This document shows positions 52,033 to 60,430 of a stretch of DNA of 64,000 nt, piece by piece. Made by a program: the position numbers and the translations under genes. Source of the DNA: Bacteroidales bacterium (GTDB lineage: Bacteria > Bacteroidota > Bacteroidia > Bacteroidales > Muribaculaceae). The notes under the pieces are model-generated. The model was not told the origin of the DNA, made no database searches, and was given only the letters and a program-made list of their open reading frames with translations. The DNA lies in contig QAMW01000007.1 of the NCBI GenBank assembly GCA_003150235.1, forward strand, positions 1 to 64,000, in the 5' to 3' direction. Each line of letters starts with the position of its first letter. The stretch's first letter is position 1.

Positions 52033-52380
52033 TCAGGAGAGGTAGGGGGCGATGTCGTCGAGAGTGAGCTGGAGGAGGCGCATACGGTCGCGGAGGTCGG
52101 GGAGCGTCTCGCGGAAAAACTCGGCGCGGCGAGCCTCAAGGATGAGCGCGGGTGCATCGGGCGACACATAGTAGCCCAGTCCGCGCTTCGAGTAGATTAT
52201 GCCCTGCGCCTGAAGCTCCTCAAATGCTTTCAGCACCGTGCGGTTATTTACTGCAAGTTCGACCGACAGCTCCTTTATGGACGGCACACGACCGTCGACA
52301 TGCCACACGTCAGACACAATCCGTGCGTAGCATAAGTCGACGATCTGCTTATATATGGGTTTATTCTCGTTAAAGTCCAT
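52033..52380 (-). CDS. GntR-family (YtrA-type) transcriptional regulator
   Basis: 115 residues: the short winged-helix of the YtrA subfamily (PIYKQIVDLCYARIVSDVWH, VPSIKELSVELAVNNRTVLK, AQGIIYSKRGLGYYV) with a short C-terminal helix and no effector domain. It probably controls the ABC transporter genes just upstream. Here it lies in the middle of the operon rather than at its head, with 2 bases to the hydrolase gene and 9 to the permease gene. Confidence 0.9.
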   Translation of the reverse strand: MDFNENKPIYKQIVDLCYARIVSDVWHVDGRVPSIKELSVELAVNNRTVLKAFEELQAQGIIYSKRGLGYYVSPDAPALILEARRAEFFRETLPDLRDRMRLLQLTLDDIAPYLS

Positions 52381-52389
52381 AGGATAGGG

Positions 52390-53118
52390 TTATATCTGTC
52401 GGTTCTTGATTACCTGGCAAGCTTTTACGATTACAAAGATAGTACAAATTACGAAAAAAATCGTCAGGGGTATCGACCAATCATCAATTTGGGTGACCAC
52501 CATGCCGGGCAATTCATCGGATTGCCGCTCCACACCGTTGAAGCCATCCTCAAATCCCTGGCGGAAGGCTGTCAAGCCTCCGATGATGCCTCCGATGAAT
52601 GATTCCACCATCACTACAACAATAGTCCACACGACTGACAGGATTATACGGTTGTGCTTGATTGCCATAACGCAGTAAAGACACACTGCCATAGGGAGAA
52701 GTGTCGTGACCACTGATAGCCAGATGAATCCTTGGGTCATAAACATGTCAACGAGAGGGGTAAGCCCACTTATAAACGGATTAACCACCATCCACTGCTT
52801 TGTACAGAGATAGCAGACTCCCATCGGCACTGCGATAAGCAGCGGTACCGCGATAAATGTATAAAGCAGGATGAACGTGGCTTTCTGCCGCCAGTCAACG
52901 GGGAGGGCGGTGTCAATCTCCATGCCGCTGCGTGAGGCGAAAATCAGTGCGCCAAATACCAGCATGAGATTAAGGATGTTGGACACCATCGCGCCGATTA
53001 TTATCACTCCTTCCCACCTCAAGGTGACGAATATGAGCAGGTAAAGGACCACTGCTATCACGGGATAAAATATAAGCTGCTTTTTCAGCCTGGGCATATA
53101 ATAATTTAACAGTTGCAT
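52390..53118 (-). CDS. ABC-type membrane protein, partner of the 53131 ATPase
   Basis: 242 residues with six predicted membrane helices (VLYLLIFVTLRWEGVIIIG, ATFILLYTFIAVPLLIAVP and others). It has no ATP-binding motif and lies 12 bases after the ABC ATPase gene, so it is the likely transmembrane subunit of an ABC system. It resembles membrane partners of YtrA-linked transporters. The substrate is unknown. Confidence 0.8.
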   Translation of the reverse strand: MQLLNYYMPRLKKQLIFYPVIAVVLYLLIFVTLRWEGVIIIGAMVSNILNLMLVFGALIFASRSGMEIDTALPVDWRQKATFILLYTFIAVPLLIAVPMGVCYLCTKQWMVVNPFISGLTPLVDMFMTQGFIWLSVVTTLLPMAVCLYCVMAIKHNRIILSVVWTIVVVMVESFIGGIIGGLTAFRQGFEDGFNGVERQSDELPGMVVTQIDDWSIPLTIFFVICTIFVIVKACQVIKNRQI

Positions 53119-53130
53119 CGCTATCGGGTT

Positions 53131-53940
53131 TTAGAGTTTTACGTTATGGTGAAGGGCATTGAAAAGCAGCTCATAGTCTATGTCGGCACTCTCTTCGGCA
53201 TCGTCGACACGCTGTATGGCATGGAACTGGTTAAAGCGGCGCTCCATGTAAAGCGGATTGACCGGCGGCACTGACGTGACAGTGAACGACACGCGACCAA
53301 GCAAGCTGTCGGCGGTGTCGGCAAGTAACAGCTTGCCGCGTGACAAAACAAGTACCCCGTCATACAGGTTACGCAGATCCGACACGATATGGGTCGACAC
53401 AATCACGGTCTGCTCCTCGTTGACACACTCGGCTATCATTGTCTGAAGCTGCTGGCGCGACGGGATGTCAAGTCCGTTAGCCGGCTCGTCGAAAAGCAGC
53501 ACTTCGGTACGCAGCGAAAGGGCGTAGGCGAGCTGTGCCTTGTGGCGGTTGCCGAGCGACAGTTTGCTCAGCCGCTCCCTGCCGGTCATGCCAAACCGCT
53601 CAAGGTTGCGCTGCAACATTTCGGCGTCAAATGTAGGGTAAAACACAGCATGGCATTTCACCATCTCCTCGATGGAGATGAAAGGAAATTTCATGTTGTC
53701 GCCGAGAAAAAATATGCGGCGCATGGTTTCAGGCTGACGCGCCGACACCGGGCTTCCGTCAAGCTCGCACTCCCCTTTCGAGGGATAAAGCAGCCCGGCG
53801 ATTATGTGCAGTAGAGTGGTCTTGCCGGCACCGTTTTCTCCGAGAAGGAGATAGATGCCTCCGCCTATGGAAGCGGAAGCGTTGCTCAACGCCTCCGCTC
53901 CCTTGCGGTAAACATAGGTTAAATTATTCAGAATTATCAT
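53131..53940 (-). CDS. ABC transporter ATP-binding protein
   Basis: 269 residues. Walker A GENGAGKTT (34-42), an altered signature LSLGNRHKAQ, Walker B VLLFDEPANGLD and the switch histidine in VSTHIVSD. It powers the membrane protein encoded next. In the YtrA-type clusters such ATPases serve exporters or drug-resistance systems, but the substrate here is unknown. Confidence 0.93.
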   Translation of the reverse strand: MIILNNLTYVYRKGAEALSNASASIGGGIYLLLGENGAGKTTLLHIIAGLLYPSKGECELDGSPVSARQPETMRRIFFLGDNMKFPFISIEEMVKCHAVFYPTFDAEMLQRNLERFGMTGRERLSKLSLGNRHKAQLAYALSLRTEVLLFDEPANGLDIPSRQQLQTMIAECVNEEQTVIVSTHIVSDLRNLYDGVLVLSRGKLLLADTADSLLGRVSFTVTSVPPVNPLYMERRFNQFHAIQRVDDAEESADIDYELLFNALHHNVKL

Positions 53941-53966
53941 TATTGAAAGTATAGAGTTCTACAATG

Positions 53967-54845
53967 TTATTTTACAGCTGTCACTTCATAGCCTGCCTTG
54001 CGGAGCTGCTCCACGAGCCCCTGCTCGCCGATAAGATGACCCATACCTACTACCACCATCACATTTTCGGCGGGAAGCACCGTACGAAGCTCCTTCATCC
54101 AGTTGTCGTTGCGGTCGTAGAGCATCCGCTTTGCAAGCTCGGGTGACATGCCCACTTCCGGGTCGTCAAACATCTCCTGCATCTTGGCGAGGTCGCCGGC
54201 GAGATATGCCTGGGCGAGTGTCTTGGCGTATTCAATCGATTTCTCGTCGTTGCGTACACTCTTCATCAATCCTTCAGCCTGCTCGCTGATAGGCGCGCCC
54301 ATAAGCATCCCCATCTGCTGTTCAAGGGTTTCAAGACCTTTCACTGTCTTGCCGGCGGCTATAGCCTTGTCCTGGATAAGCTTGTCAAGCTGCTCCTGAC
54401 CGTTAAATTCAGGGAAAGCGATCATGCTCTGAAACACTCCGAGCTGGGTGTCGAGCACCACCGGCTTCATCATGTCGACTGCAGCCGCCGTGAGCATACC
54501 GCCGGTATATTTTGCCAGAATGGAGTTTACCGAGTCAAGTTGCGCGGTGGTGAGCACCTTGGAAAGAGTGCTGTCGGCGGGAGCCATCGAGTATTTCATT
54601 ACAATCTGCTGTGTCGCGGGCGAAGTCATTTCCGACATTTCCATTTCACCGTAGACGGTCGACACGCCGTTGAGCGCTTCGGCAAATCCTGCGGTTGAGT
54701 CCAAGATTGACGCGGGTGCGATATGGTGGGTACCGAAAAGATAGGAATCACCTTTAGCATCGCCGCCCGACACTTTCCATAACAGTTGAGCCTGTGAGGA
54801 GAACACTGTTGCTACAGCAACGAGAGAGAAAATAAACTTTTTCAT
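53967..54845 (-). CDS. TraB/GumN family protein
   Basis: 292 residues with a signal peptide (ending SSQA). The TraB/GumN motifs are present: YLFGTHHIAP (GTHH at 38-41) and VVVGMGHLIGEQGL near the C-terminus, which probably hold the metal-binding catalytic residues. It is an exported protein, presumably a peptidase-like hydrolase. It heads the minus-strand operon that continues with the ABC genes 26 bases later, with a consensus promoter about 70 bases upstream. Confidence 0.88.
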   Translation of the reverse strand: MKKFIFSLVAVATVFSSQAQLLWKVSGGDAKGDSYLFGTHHIAPASILDSTAGFAEALNGVSTVYGEMEMSEMTSPATQQIVMKYSMAPADSTLSKVLTTAQLDSVNSILAKYTGGMLTAAAVDMMKPVVLDTQLGVFQSMIAFPEFNGQEQLDKLIQDKAIAAGKTVKGLETLEQQMGMLMGAPISEQAEGLMKSVRNDEKSIEYAKTLAQAYLAGDLAKMQEMFDDPEVGMSPELAKRMLYDRNDNWMKELRTVLPAENVMVVVGMGHLIGEQGLVEQLRKAGYEVTAVK

Positions 54846-54918
54846 TTATCAATAATTTAATAGTTAATAATCGGTTTTGCATTGTGGTAGTGTAGTCGTG
54901 TACATCACTATCACGCCA

Positions 54919-54949
54919 CAAAAGTACAACACGTTTTTTAATCTACAAA
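54919..54949 (-). promoter_or_regulatory. Promoter of the TraB-ABC-GntR-hydrolase operon
   Basis: Minus-strand TTTG/TTG (54949-54946), a 19-bp spacer and TACTTTTG (54926-54919) match the consensus. The leader to the ATG at 54845 is about 65 nt. Confidence 0.72.
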
Positions 54950-55052
54950 ATTTTTTATAAGTTTTTTTATCACTTTTTTCATGGGGGCATTATGTTTATT
55001 AATTAGAAATTGCTAATTTTGGTGACATACATAATCAAAACACTATTATATT

Positions 55053-55622
55053 ATGGACAACATCTTAGACACATCTTACTTATTTCTCGCCGATGGGTTT
55101 GAAGAAATAGAGGCACTATCGACAGTAGACGTAATGCGTCGCGCCGGAATGAAAGTATATACCGTGGCAGTAGGGGGCAAGGACAAGACCGTAAAGGGAG
55201 CCAACGGCATCCAGGTCATAGCCGACAAGGATATTAATGAAATCGACGGCTACGATGCAGAATGGATTATCGTGCCCGGAGGAATGCCCGGCGCATCAAA
55301 TCTCGCAGCAAACGGCAAAGTAACCGACATCATCAACAAACAGTGGATAAAAGGTGGCAAGATTGCCGCCATCTGCGCCGCTCCCGCCGTCGTGCTCGGA
55401 CCTATCGGCGTACTCCGTGGACATGAAGCCACATGTTATCCGTCGTTTAAAGACGACTTGTTGAAAGCCGGAGGCAAATATGTTGACAACCGCGTGGTAA
55501 TCAGCGGCAACCTCATCACGGCAAACGGTCCGTCATCGGCACTCGTATTTGCATTTGCAATCGTGTCGGAGACCCTGGGCGACGACGTCGCCTCCTCCGT
55601 CGCCTCCGGCATGCTCGTATAA
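55053..55622 (+). CDS. DJ-1/YajL-type protein (glyoxalase III-like)
   Basis: 189 residues. The nucleophile motif AAICAAPAVVLGPIG (Cys108) and the glutamate in ADGFEEIEAL (17-18) are those of the DJ-1/YajL/ThiJ group. Such proteins protect against glyoxals and oxidative damage, and the exact activity is debated. Upstream TAATTTTG (55014-55021) could be the -7 element. A strong terminator follows, so it is a single-gene unit. Confidence 0.93.
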   Translation: MDNILDTSYLFLADGFEEIEALSTVDVMRRAGMKVYTVAVGGKDKTVKGANGIQVIADKDINEIDGYDAEWIIVPGGMPGASNLAANGKVTDIINKQWIKGGKIAAICAAPAVVLGPIGVLRGHEATCYPSFKDDLLKAGGKYVDNRVVISGNLITANGPSSALVFAFAIVSETLGDDVASSVASGMLV

Positions 55623-55639
55623 TCTAACCTGACCGCAAT

Positions 55640-55669
55640 AAAAAGGGCGCTAGTGGAGCGCCCTTTTTT
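55640..55669 (+). terminator. Intrinsic terminator after the DJ-1 gene
   Basis: AAAAAGGGCGCT and AGCGCCCTTTTTT form a 12-bp perfect stem around a short loop, ending in a T run. It separates the DJ-1 gene from the glycosyltransferase cluster. Confidence 0.9.
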
Positions 55670-55719
55670 ATTGAACTCACATCTGACAACTCTCCAAATT
55701 TATTCGTATATTTGCATCC

Positions 55720-56931
55720 ATGAAACAACGTGTGCTACTTGTAAATAAGTTCTACTATAGGCGTGGAGGCGACTGCGTGTACCTTCTCAATCTTGAGGAG
55801 ATGCTGCGCAGTCGCGGTCATGAAGTAGCGGTATTTGCCATGGATTACCCTGAGAACTCCCCCTCGGAGTGGTCACAATATTTCGCTCCTGAAATCACTT
55901 TTCAGGGAGGCGCGTTGCAAAAAATCAAAGCCGTGGGGCGTACCCTCGGCATCGGCGATATAAACGCCGCCTTTACATCGGTGCTCGACAAGTTCAAGCC
56001 CGATGTGGTCCATCTCAACAACATACACTCCTATCTGTCGCCTCAGATTGCAAGAATAGCACGTCGGCGTGGAATAAAAGTCGTGTGGACACTGCACGAC
56101 TACAAGCTGATATGCCCCTCATACTCATGCCGTTGTCACGGCGAGATATGTGAACGCTGTTTCACCGACAAGAGCCAGGTCGTGCGCCAACGCTGCATGA
56201 AAGGCTCCCTCGGGGCAAGCCTAATCGCGTGGCTTGAAGCAAAAAAATGGGATACTTCCACCCTTTCTGCGGCAGTTGACAGCTTTATCTGCCCGTCGGA
56301 GTTCATGGCGGAAAAAATGGCTCAGGGGAGATTTCCCAAGGGGAAAATTGTCACCCTCAACAATTTTATCGCCCCCGAAATGTGGGAAAAGTGCAGCTCC
56401 GCCCCCGTCAACACCGACCGCGACGATTATTACTGCTATGTCGGTCGACTGTCGGAAGAAAAAGGGGTCGAGACTTTGTTAAAGGCGGCATCCCGCCTGC
56501 CCTTCCACCTGAAAATAGCCGGTGGCGGACCGCTCGCCGAAGAATTGAAGAAGCGTTACGCAGGTTGCGACAATATAGAGTTTCTCGGACATCTTGACGG
56601 TGACGGAGTTAACAGGCTGCTTGCCGCCGCGCGTTTTTCAGTAGTACCGTCGGAATGGTATGAGAACAATCCTTTCAGCGTCATAGAGTCGCATTGCGCA
56701 GGCACTCCTGTCGTAGGAGCCAACATAGGCGGTATTCCGGAACTTATCGACGATACCGACGGCATCACCTTCATGTCGCGCGACGCCGAAAGCCTTGAGG
56801 AGGCAATCCAGGAGGCATGGAACATGACATGGGACTACGAAAATATCTCCCGCAAGGCACTCGCCCGATTCTCACCCGAGCAACATTATATCGCCCTTCA
56901 TAAAATATACGGTACCGGATCCGCGTTATAA
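55720..56931 (+). CDS. Glycosyltransferase family 4
   Basis: 403 residues. MKQRVLLVNKFYYRRGGDCV is the usual acceptor-binding start. A Cys-rich insert (CPSYSCRCHGEICERC) may bind metal or be structural. The donor domain has YVGRLSEEKGVETLL and ENNPFSVIESHCAGTPVVGA. It belongs to GT4 and should make part of a surface glycan together with the second GT4 at 58036. TATATTTG ends only six bases before the ATG, so the mRNA may be almost leaderless. Confidence 0.92.
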   Translation: MKQRVLLVNKFYYRRGGDCVYLLNLEEMLRSRGHEVAVFAMDYPENSPSEWSQYFAPEITFQGGALQKIKAVGRTLGIGDINAAFTSVLDKFKPDVVHLNNIHSYLSPQIARIARRRGIKVVWTLHDYKLICPSYSCRCHGEICERCFTDKSQVVRQRCMKGSLGASLIAWLEAKKWDTSTLSAAVDSFICPSEFMAEKMAQGRFPKGKIVTLNNFIAPEMWEKCSSAPVNTDRDDYYCYVGRLSEEKGVETLLKAASRLPFHLKIAGGGPLAEELKKRYAGCDNIEFLGHLDGDGVNRLLAAARFSVVPSEWYENNPFSVIESHCAGTPVVGANIGGIPELIDDTDGITFMSRDAESLEEAIQEAWNMTWDYENISRKALARFSPEQHYIALHKIYGTGSAL

Positions 56932-56939
56932 TTTATATA

Positions 56940-58016
56940 ATGACCAAAATACGGAAGCGCATGGATGTACAACTACCTACTGATGCCTCTATAATATTGA
57001 CTTATCGCTGTCCGATGAAGTGCAAGATGTGTAACATCTGGCAAAATCCCACCGACAAAAAGGAAGAGATTACCGCCGATGACCTCAAGACACTTCCGCG
57101 ACTGAAATTCATAAACCTTACCGGCGGAGAGCCCTTTATCAGGGAAGACCTCCCCGAAATAGTCGAAGAGTGCTACAAACACACCTCCCGCATCGTCATA
57201 TCCACCTCCGGATGGTATGAAGACCGCGTGATTGCCCTCGCAAAACGATTCCCCTCGATAGGAATACGCATATCTATCGAAGGTCTAAGCGCCAAAAACG
57301 ACGAACTGCGGGGAAGAGAGGGCGGCTTTGACAAAGGATTGCGCACACTGCTCACCCTCAAGGAGATGGGGCTGAAAGACATAGGCTTCGGCTGCACGGT
57401 ATCCAACCATAACTCCGGCGACATGCTCTCGCTTTACAAGCTGTCGTGTGAGCTGGGCATGGAGTTTGCCACCGCCGCGTTCCACAATTCCTACTATTTC
57501 CACAAAGATGACAATGTGATATTCAACAAGGATGAAGTGACCGAAAATTTCAAGAAGCTCATCACTATGCAGCTGAAGGAAGCTCATCCTAAATCATGGT
57601 TCCGTGCATTTTTCAACATGGGACTCATAAACTATATCGAAGGAGGCCGTCGTATGCTTCCCTGCGAGGCAGGCACCACCAATTTCTTCATCGACCCCTG
57701 GGGAGAAGTCTATCCCTGCAACGGACTTGAGGAAAAGTTCTGGAAAGAGTCGATGGGCAATATCCGCAATGCGTCGTTTGATGAAATCTGGCATAGCCGT
57801 CAGGCGCAAAAAGTAAGGGAACTTGTGCGCACCTGTCCCAAAAACTGCTGGATGGTAGGCACAGCCGCTCCGGTGATGAAAAAATATATCAAGCATCCCG
57901 CGCTATGGGCGATAAAAAACAAGCTCCGTGTCGTACGCGGTCAGGAGCCGTGTCTTGACAAGCGCTGGTATGACGTAGGGCAAGACCCTCATCAGGGCGA
58001 CCTCGGCAAACGATAA
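56940..58016 (+). CDS. Radical SAM / SPASM-type protein
   Basis: 358 residues. The cluster motif CPMKCKMC (Cys24, 28, 31) binds the [4Fe-4S] that cleaves S-adenosylmethionine; FINLTGGEPFIREDL is the SAM-binding GGE motif. C-terminal cysteines (PCEAGTTNFFIDPWGEVYPC, then CPKNC) suggest one auxiliary cluster of reduced SPASM/Twitch type. The substrate is unknown. It lies between two glycosyltransferase genes, with gaps of 8 and 19 bases, so it probably modifies a sugar or a lipid-linked intermediate. Confidence 0.88.
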   Translation: MTKIRKRMDVQLPTDASIILTYRCPMKCKMCNIWQNPTDKKEEITADDLKTLPRLKFINLTGGEPFIREDLPEIVEECYKHTSRIVISTSGWYEDRVIALAKRFPSIGIRISIEGLSAKNDELRGREGGFDKGLRTLLTLKEMGLKDIGFGCTVSNHNSGDMLSLYKLSCELGMEFATAAFHNSYYFHKDDNVIFNKDEVTENFKKLITMQLKEAHPKSWFRAFFNMGLINYIEGGRRMLPCEAGTTNFFIDPWGEVYPCNGLEEKFWKESMGNIRNASFDEIWHSRQAQKVRELVRTCPKNCWMVGTAAPVMKKYIKHPALWAIKNKLRVVRGQEPCLDKRWYDVGQDPHQGDLGKR

Positions 58017-58035
58017 ACCGATAAACAATCACGCC

Positions 58036-59130
58036 ATGAAGATAGTGGTAACAGGCACACGCGGCATCCCCGGCATACTCGGAGGGGTCGAGACCCATTG
58101 CGAGGAACTTTATCCGCGCCTCGCGGCGATGGGGCATGATGTAACCGTGATACGTCGCAGTTCCTACATCACCGACAACAATCGCATAAGCGAGTACCGT
58201 GGTGTAAAACTTCTCGATGTATATGCCCCGCGACGTAAAAGCGTCGAGGCTATTATCCACACCGCCCTTGCCATATTCAAGGCGCGGTCGCTTCATCCCG
58301 ATATATTGCATATCCATGCCGTCGGACCCTCACTGCTGGTTCCTCTTGCGCGGCTTCTCGGCATGAAGGTGGTCATGACCAACCACGGTCCCGATTATGA
58401 CCGCCAGAAATGGGGACGGCTGGCAAAAACCGTCATAAAGACCGGCGAACGGTTTGGCACCCGCTGGAGCAACCGCGTAATCGTCATTTCCAACGTCATC
58501 GCCGACATCCTTAAGCGAAATTACGGATATACCGGCAGCCGCCTCATATTCAACGGCGTAAATCTTCCGAAAAAATCCGCATCAACTGAATTTCTCGACC
58601 GTCACGGCATAATTCCCGGCAAATACATACTCACCATAGGCAGATTTGTCAAGGAAAAGGGATTCCACGACCTCATCAGGGCGTACTCTAAAATACGTGA
58701 CTGCGGCTATCAGCTTGTAATTGCAGGCGACGCCGACCACGAGGACAATTATTCGCGCGACCTGAAAAAGCTCGCCGCCGACAACGGCGTAATACTTACC
58801 GGATTCATAAAGGGCGAACCGCTCAATGAAGTGATGACCAACGCCGCACTCTTTGTGCTCCCCTCCTATCATGAAGGATTGCCCATAGCCCTTCTTGAGG
58901 CAATGAGCTACAATCTCGATGTTGTGGTAAGCGACATCCCCGCCAACCGCCTGGACAGCCTTTCGCCCGAAGATTTCTTCCATGTGGGCGACATTGCCGG
59001 ACTCGCCCGTGCTATAGACAGTAAACTGTCGCAACATACCGCAGAGCGCAACTACGACCTGTCGCCCTACGATTGGGACAACATAGCGCGCCAGACTGAA
59101 GAGGTTTACCGCGAGATTTTGGGTGATTGA
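58036..59130 (+). CDS. Glycosyltransferase (DUF1972 / GT4 type)
   Basis: 364 residues. VTGTRGIPGILGGVETHCEE at the start is the DUF1972 signature found on rhamnosyl- and other GT4 enzymes; TIGRFVKEKGFHDLI and PSYHEGLPIALLEAM define the donor side. It should act with the GT4 at 55720 and the radical SAM protein in one pathway of the cell envelope. The sugar cannot be named. Confidence 0.92.
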   Translation: MKIVVTGTRGIPGILGGVETHCEELYPRLAAMGHDVTVIRRSSYITDNNRISEYRGVKLLDVYAPRRKSVEAIIHTALAIFKARSLHPDILHIHAVGPSLLVPLARLLGMKVVMTNHGPDYDRQKWGRLAKTVIKTGERFGTRWSNRVIVISNVIADILKRNYGYTGSRLIFNGVNLPKKSASTEFLDRHGIIPGKYILTIGRFVKEKGFHDLIRAYSKIRDCGYQLVIAGDADHEDNYSRDLKKLAADNGVILTGFIKGEPLNEVMTNAALFVLPSYHEGLPIALLEAMSYNLDVVVSDIPANRLDSLSPEDFFHVGDIAGLARAIDSKLSQHTAERNYDLSPYDWDNIARQTEEVYREILGD

Positions 59131-59149
59131 ATTATTTTTGCTACATTTG
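59117..59149 (+). promoter_or_regulatory. Promoter of the lipoprotein gene at 59174
   Basis: TTTTG at 59117-59121, a 20-bp spacer and TACATTTG at 59142-59149 match the consensus. The -33 box lies inside the end of the glycosyltransferase gene. Confidence 0.72.
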
Positions 59150-59173
59150 TAATTGCAAAAATTGTCAACCTTT

Positions 59174-59575
59174 ATGAGAAAGATTCAATTGATAGGCGCA
59201 ACTGTGCTGTTCTTGTGTTCCTGCGGCGGTCTGTCACGTCAGGAAAAAGAGATTGCGGGTGACTACTTCAATGCCCAACTGTCTGACGAGCTGCCTGTCC
59301 TGGAATTGAATGAAAACAGAAAATCGGTCGTGCGTAATATTGCCCCCGATGTACTTGTGATGGAAGTCGACGGCACATGGAGTATCGTCGGCGACTCTCT
59401 TATCATCATCAATAACCTCAACACTGTCCGGCTCAAAGGTGACACTTCGATTGTAGGGAATATCGCGCCACGCTTTTCCAGAAAAATCTCCGGTCATGAC
59501 GCCCACTCGATTACCCTGAGCAAAGATAACATCGACTATCTTTATATACGCCATCACAAGGAATCCAACAAATAA
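59174..59575 (+). CDS. Hypothetical lipoprotein (lipocalin-like)
   Basis: 133 residues from the ATG at 59174; the signal ends LFLCSC. The mature part is strand-rich (VLVMEVDGTWSIVGDSLIII, RKISGHDAHSITLSKDNID) and looks lipocalin-like. The frame opens at a TTG at 59153, but the promoter and signal favour the ATG. It may be co-transcribed with the next lipoprotein gene, 12 bases downstream. Function unknown. Confidence 0.65.
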   Translation: MRKIQLIGATVLFLCSCGGLSRQEKEIAGDYFNAQLSDELPVLELNENRKSVVRNIAPDVLVMEVDGTWSIVGDSLIIINNLNTVRLKGDTSIVGNIAPRFSRKISGHDAHSITLSKDNIDYLYIRHHKESNK

Positions 59576-59587
59576 CCATCCACGACT

Positions 59588-60043
59588 ATGAAATATCACT
59601 TCCTGACCTTGATAATCACGCTGTCAATGCTTCTCACCGTGGCATGTGACAATGGAAGCACCAGAGAAAATCTCGAACACGCCGAGCTGGCAATCGAGCA
59701 AAAAGATTATCAGGCGGCAAGAGGCATCTGTGACAATCTCCGCGAAATCCAGAACCACGCCGAGACAATGGATGCCGTCACGCTATGCAACCTCTCCATG
59801 CTTTACATGAAACTGAGCGATAACACCGACCGTGAAGACAATATCGGGCTAGCACGCCAATGCTATATTGATGCCTACTCGACCGATTCCGCGCAGGCTC
59901 ATGAATATTACGACCATGTACCGGTAGAGGATTTGCCTCATCTGTCACTGTTGTCGTCGATAGTCAAATCGACCACCGGTATCCGTGCGGAGGCTGTCGA
60001 GGAGTATATCGATGAAGGCGACAGCATCAGCGGATTAAACTGA
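59588..60043 (+). CDS. Hypothetical lipoprotein with TPR-like helices
   Basis: 151 residues. The lipobox is LTVAC. The mature protein is helical with alternating hydrophobic positions (EHAELAIEQKDYQAARGICD, then NLSMLYMKLSDN), resembling two TPR-like helix pairs. A partner-binding role in the envelope is possible. It is followed after 31 bases by an unrelated translation-factor-like gene. Confidence 0.65.
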   Translation: MKYHFLTLIITLSMLLTVACDNGSTRENLEHAELAIEQKDYQAARGICDNLREIQNHAETMDAVTLCNLSMLYMKLSDNTDREDNIGLARQCYIDAYSTDSAQAHEYYDHVPVEDLPHLSLLSSIVKSTTGIRAEAVEEYIDEGDSISGLN

Positions 60044-60074
60044 TTAACCCCATCATCTCCAATATACTGAATCC

Positions 60075-60419
60075 ATGAAGTCCAACGACATGCAAGAGGC
60101 ATTACGTGCCTTTCTTGACGCTAATCCCGACCTTCCCGAAGGTGAGTCAGCCGAAACCCCGGATGACGCATCAACCGCTATCCCCGCTTTCCGCCTCGAC
60201 ATAATCCTTGAAAAGAAAGGTCGCGGCGGCAAACAGGCTACTATCATATCAGGGTGGCAGGACTCCGACGAGGCATTGCTCGACCTTGCCGCCACGCTAA
60301 AGAAACGCCTTGCCACGGGAGGCTCGGCTCGTGGAGGGGAAATTCTTATCCAGGGTGACCGGCGCAAAGATGTGCTCTCCCTGCTGAAGGAGTTGGGATA
60401 TAAGGCGCGGATAATCTGA
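60075..60419 (+). CDS. SUI1/YciH-type translation initiation factor-like protein
   Basis: 114 residues. The C-terminal half (RGGKQATIISGWQDSDEALL, KRLATGGSARGGEILIQGD) is the eIF1/SUI1 fold found in bacterial YciH proteins. The N-terminal 40 residues are acidic and probably flexible. It may influence start-codon selection. It lies 11 bases before the helicase gene and may share its transcript. Confidence 0.88.
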   Translation: MKSNDMQEALRAFLDANPDLPEGESAETPDDASTAIPAFRLDIILEKKGRGGKQATIISGWQDSDEALLDLAATLKKRLATGGSARGGEILIQGDRRKDVLSLLKELGYKARII

Positions 60420-60430
60420 CCCGCTGCCCT

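Noticed and set aside
59153..59173. TTG start for the lipoprotein at 59174
   Set aside because: It lies only four bases after the -7 element, and the ATG at 59174 starts a proper signal peptide.
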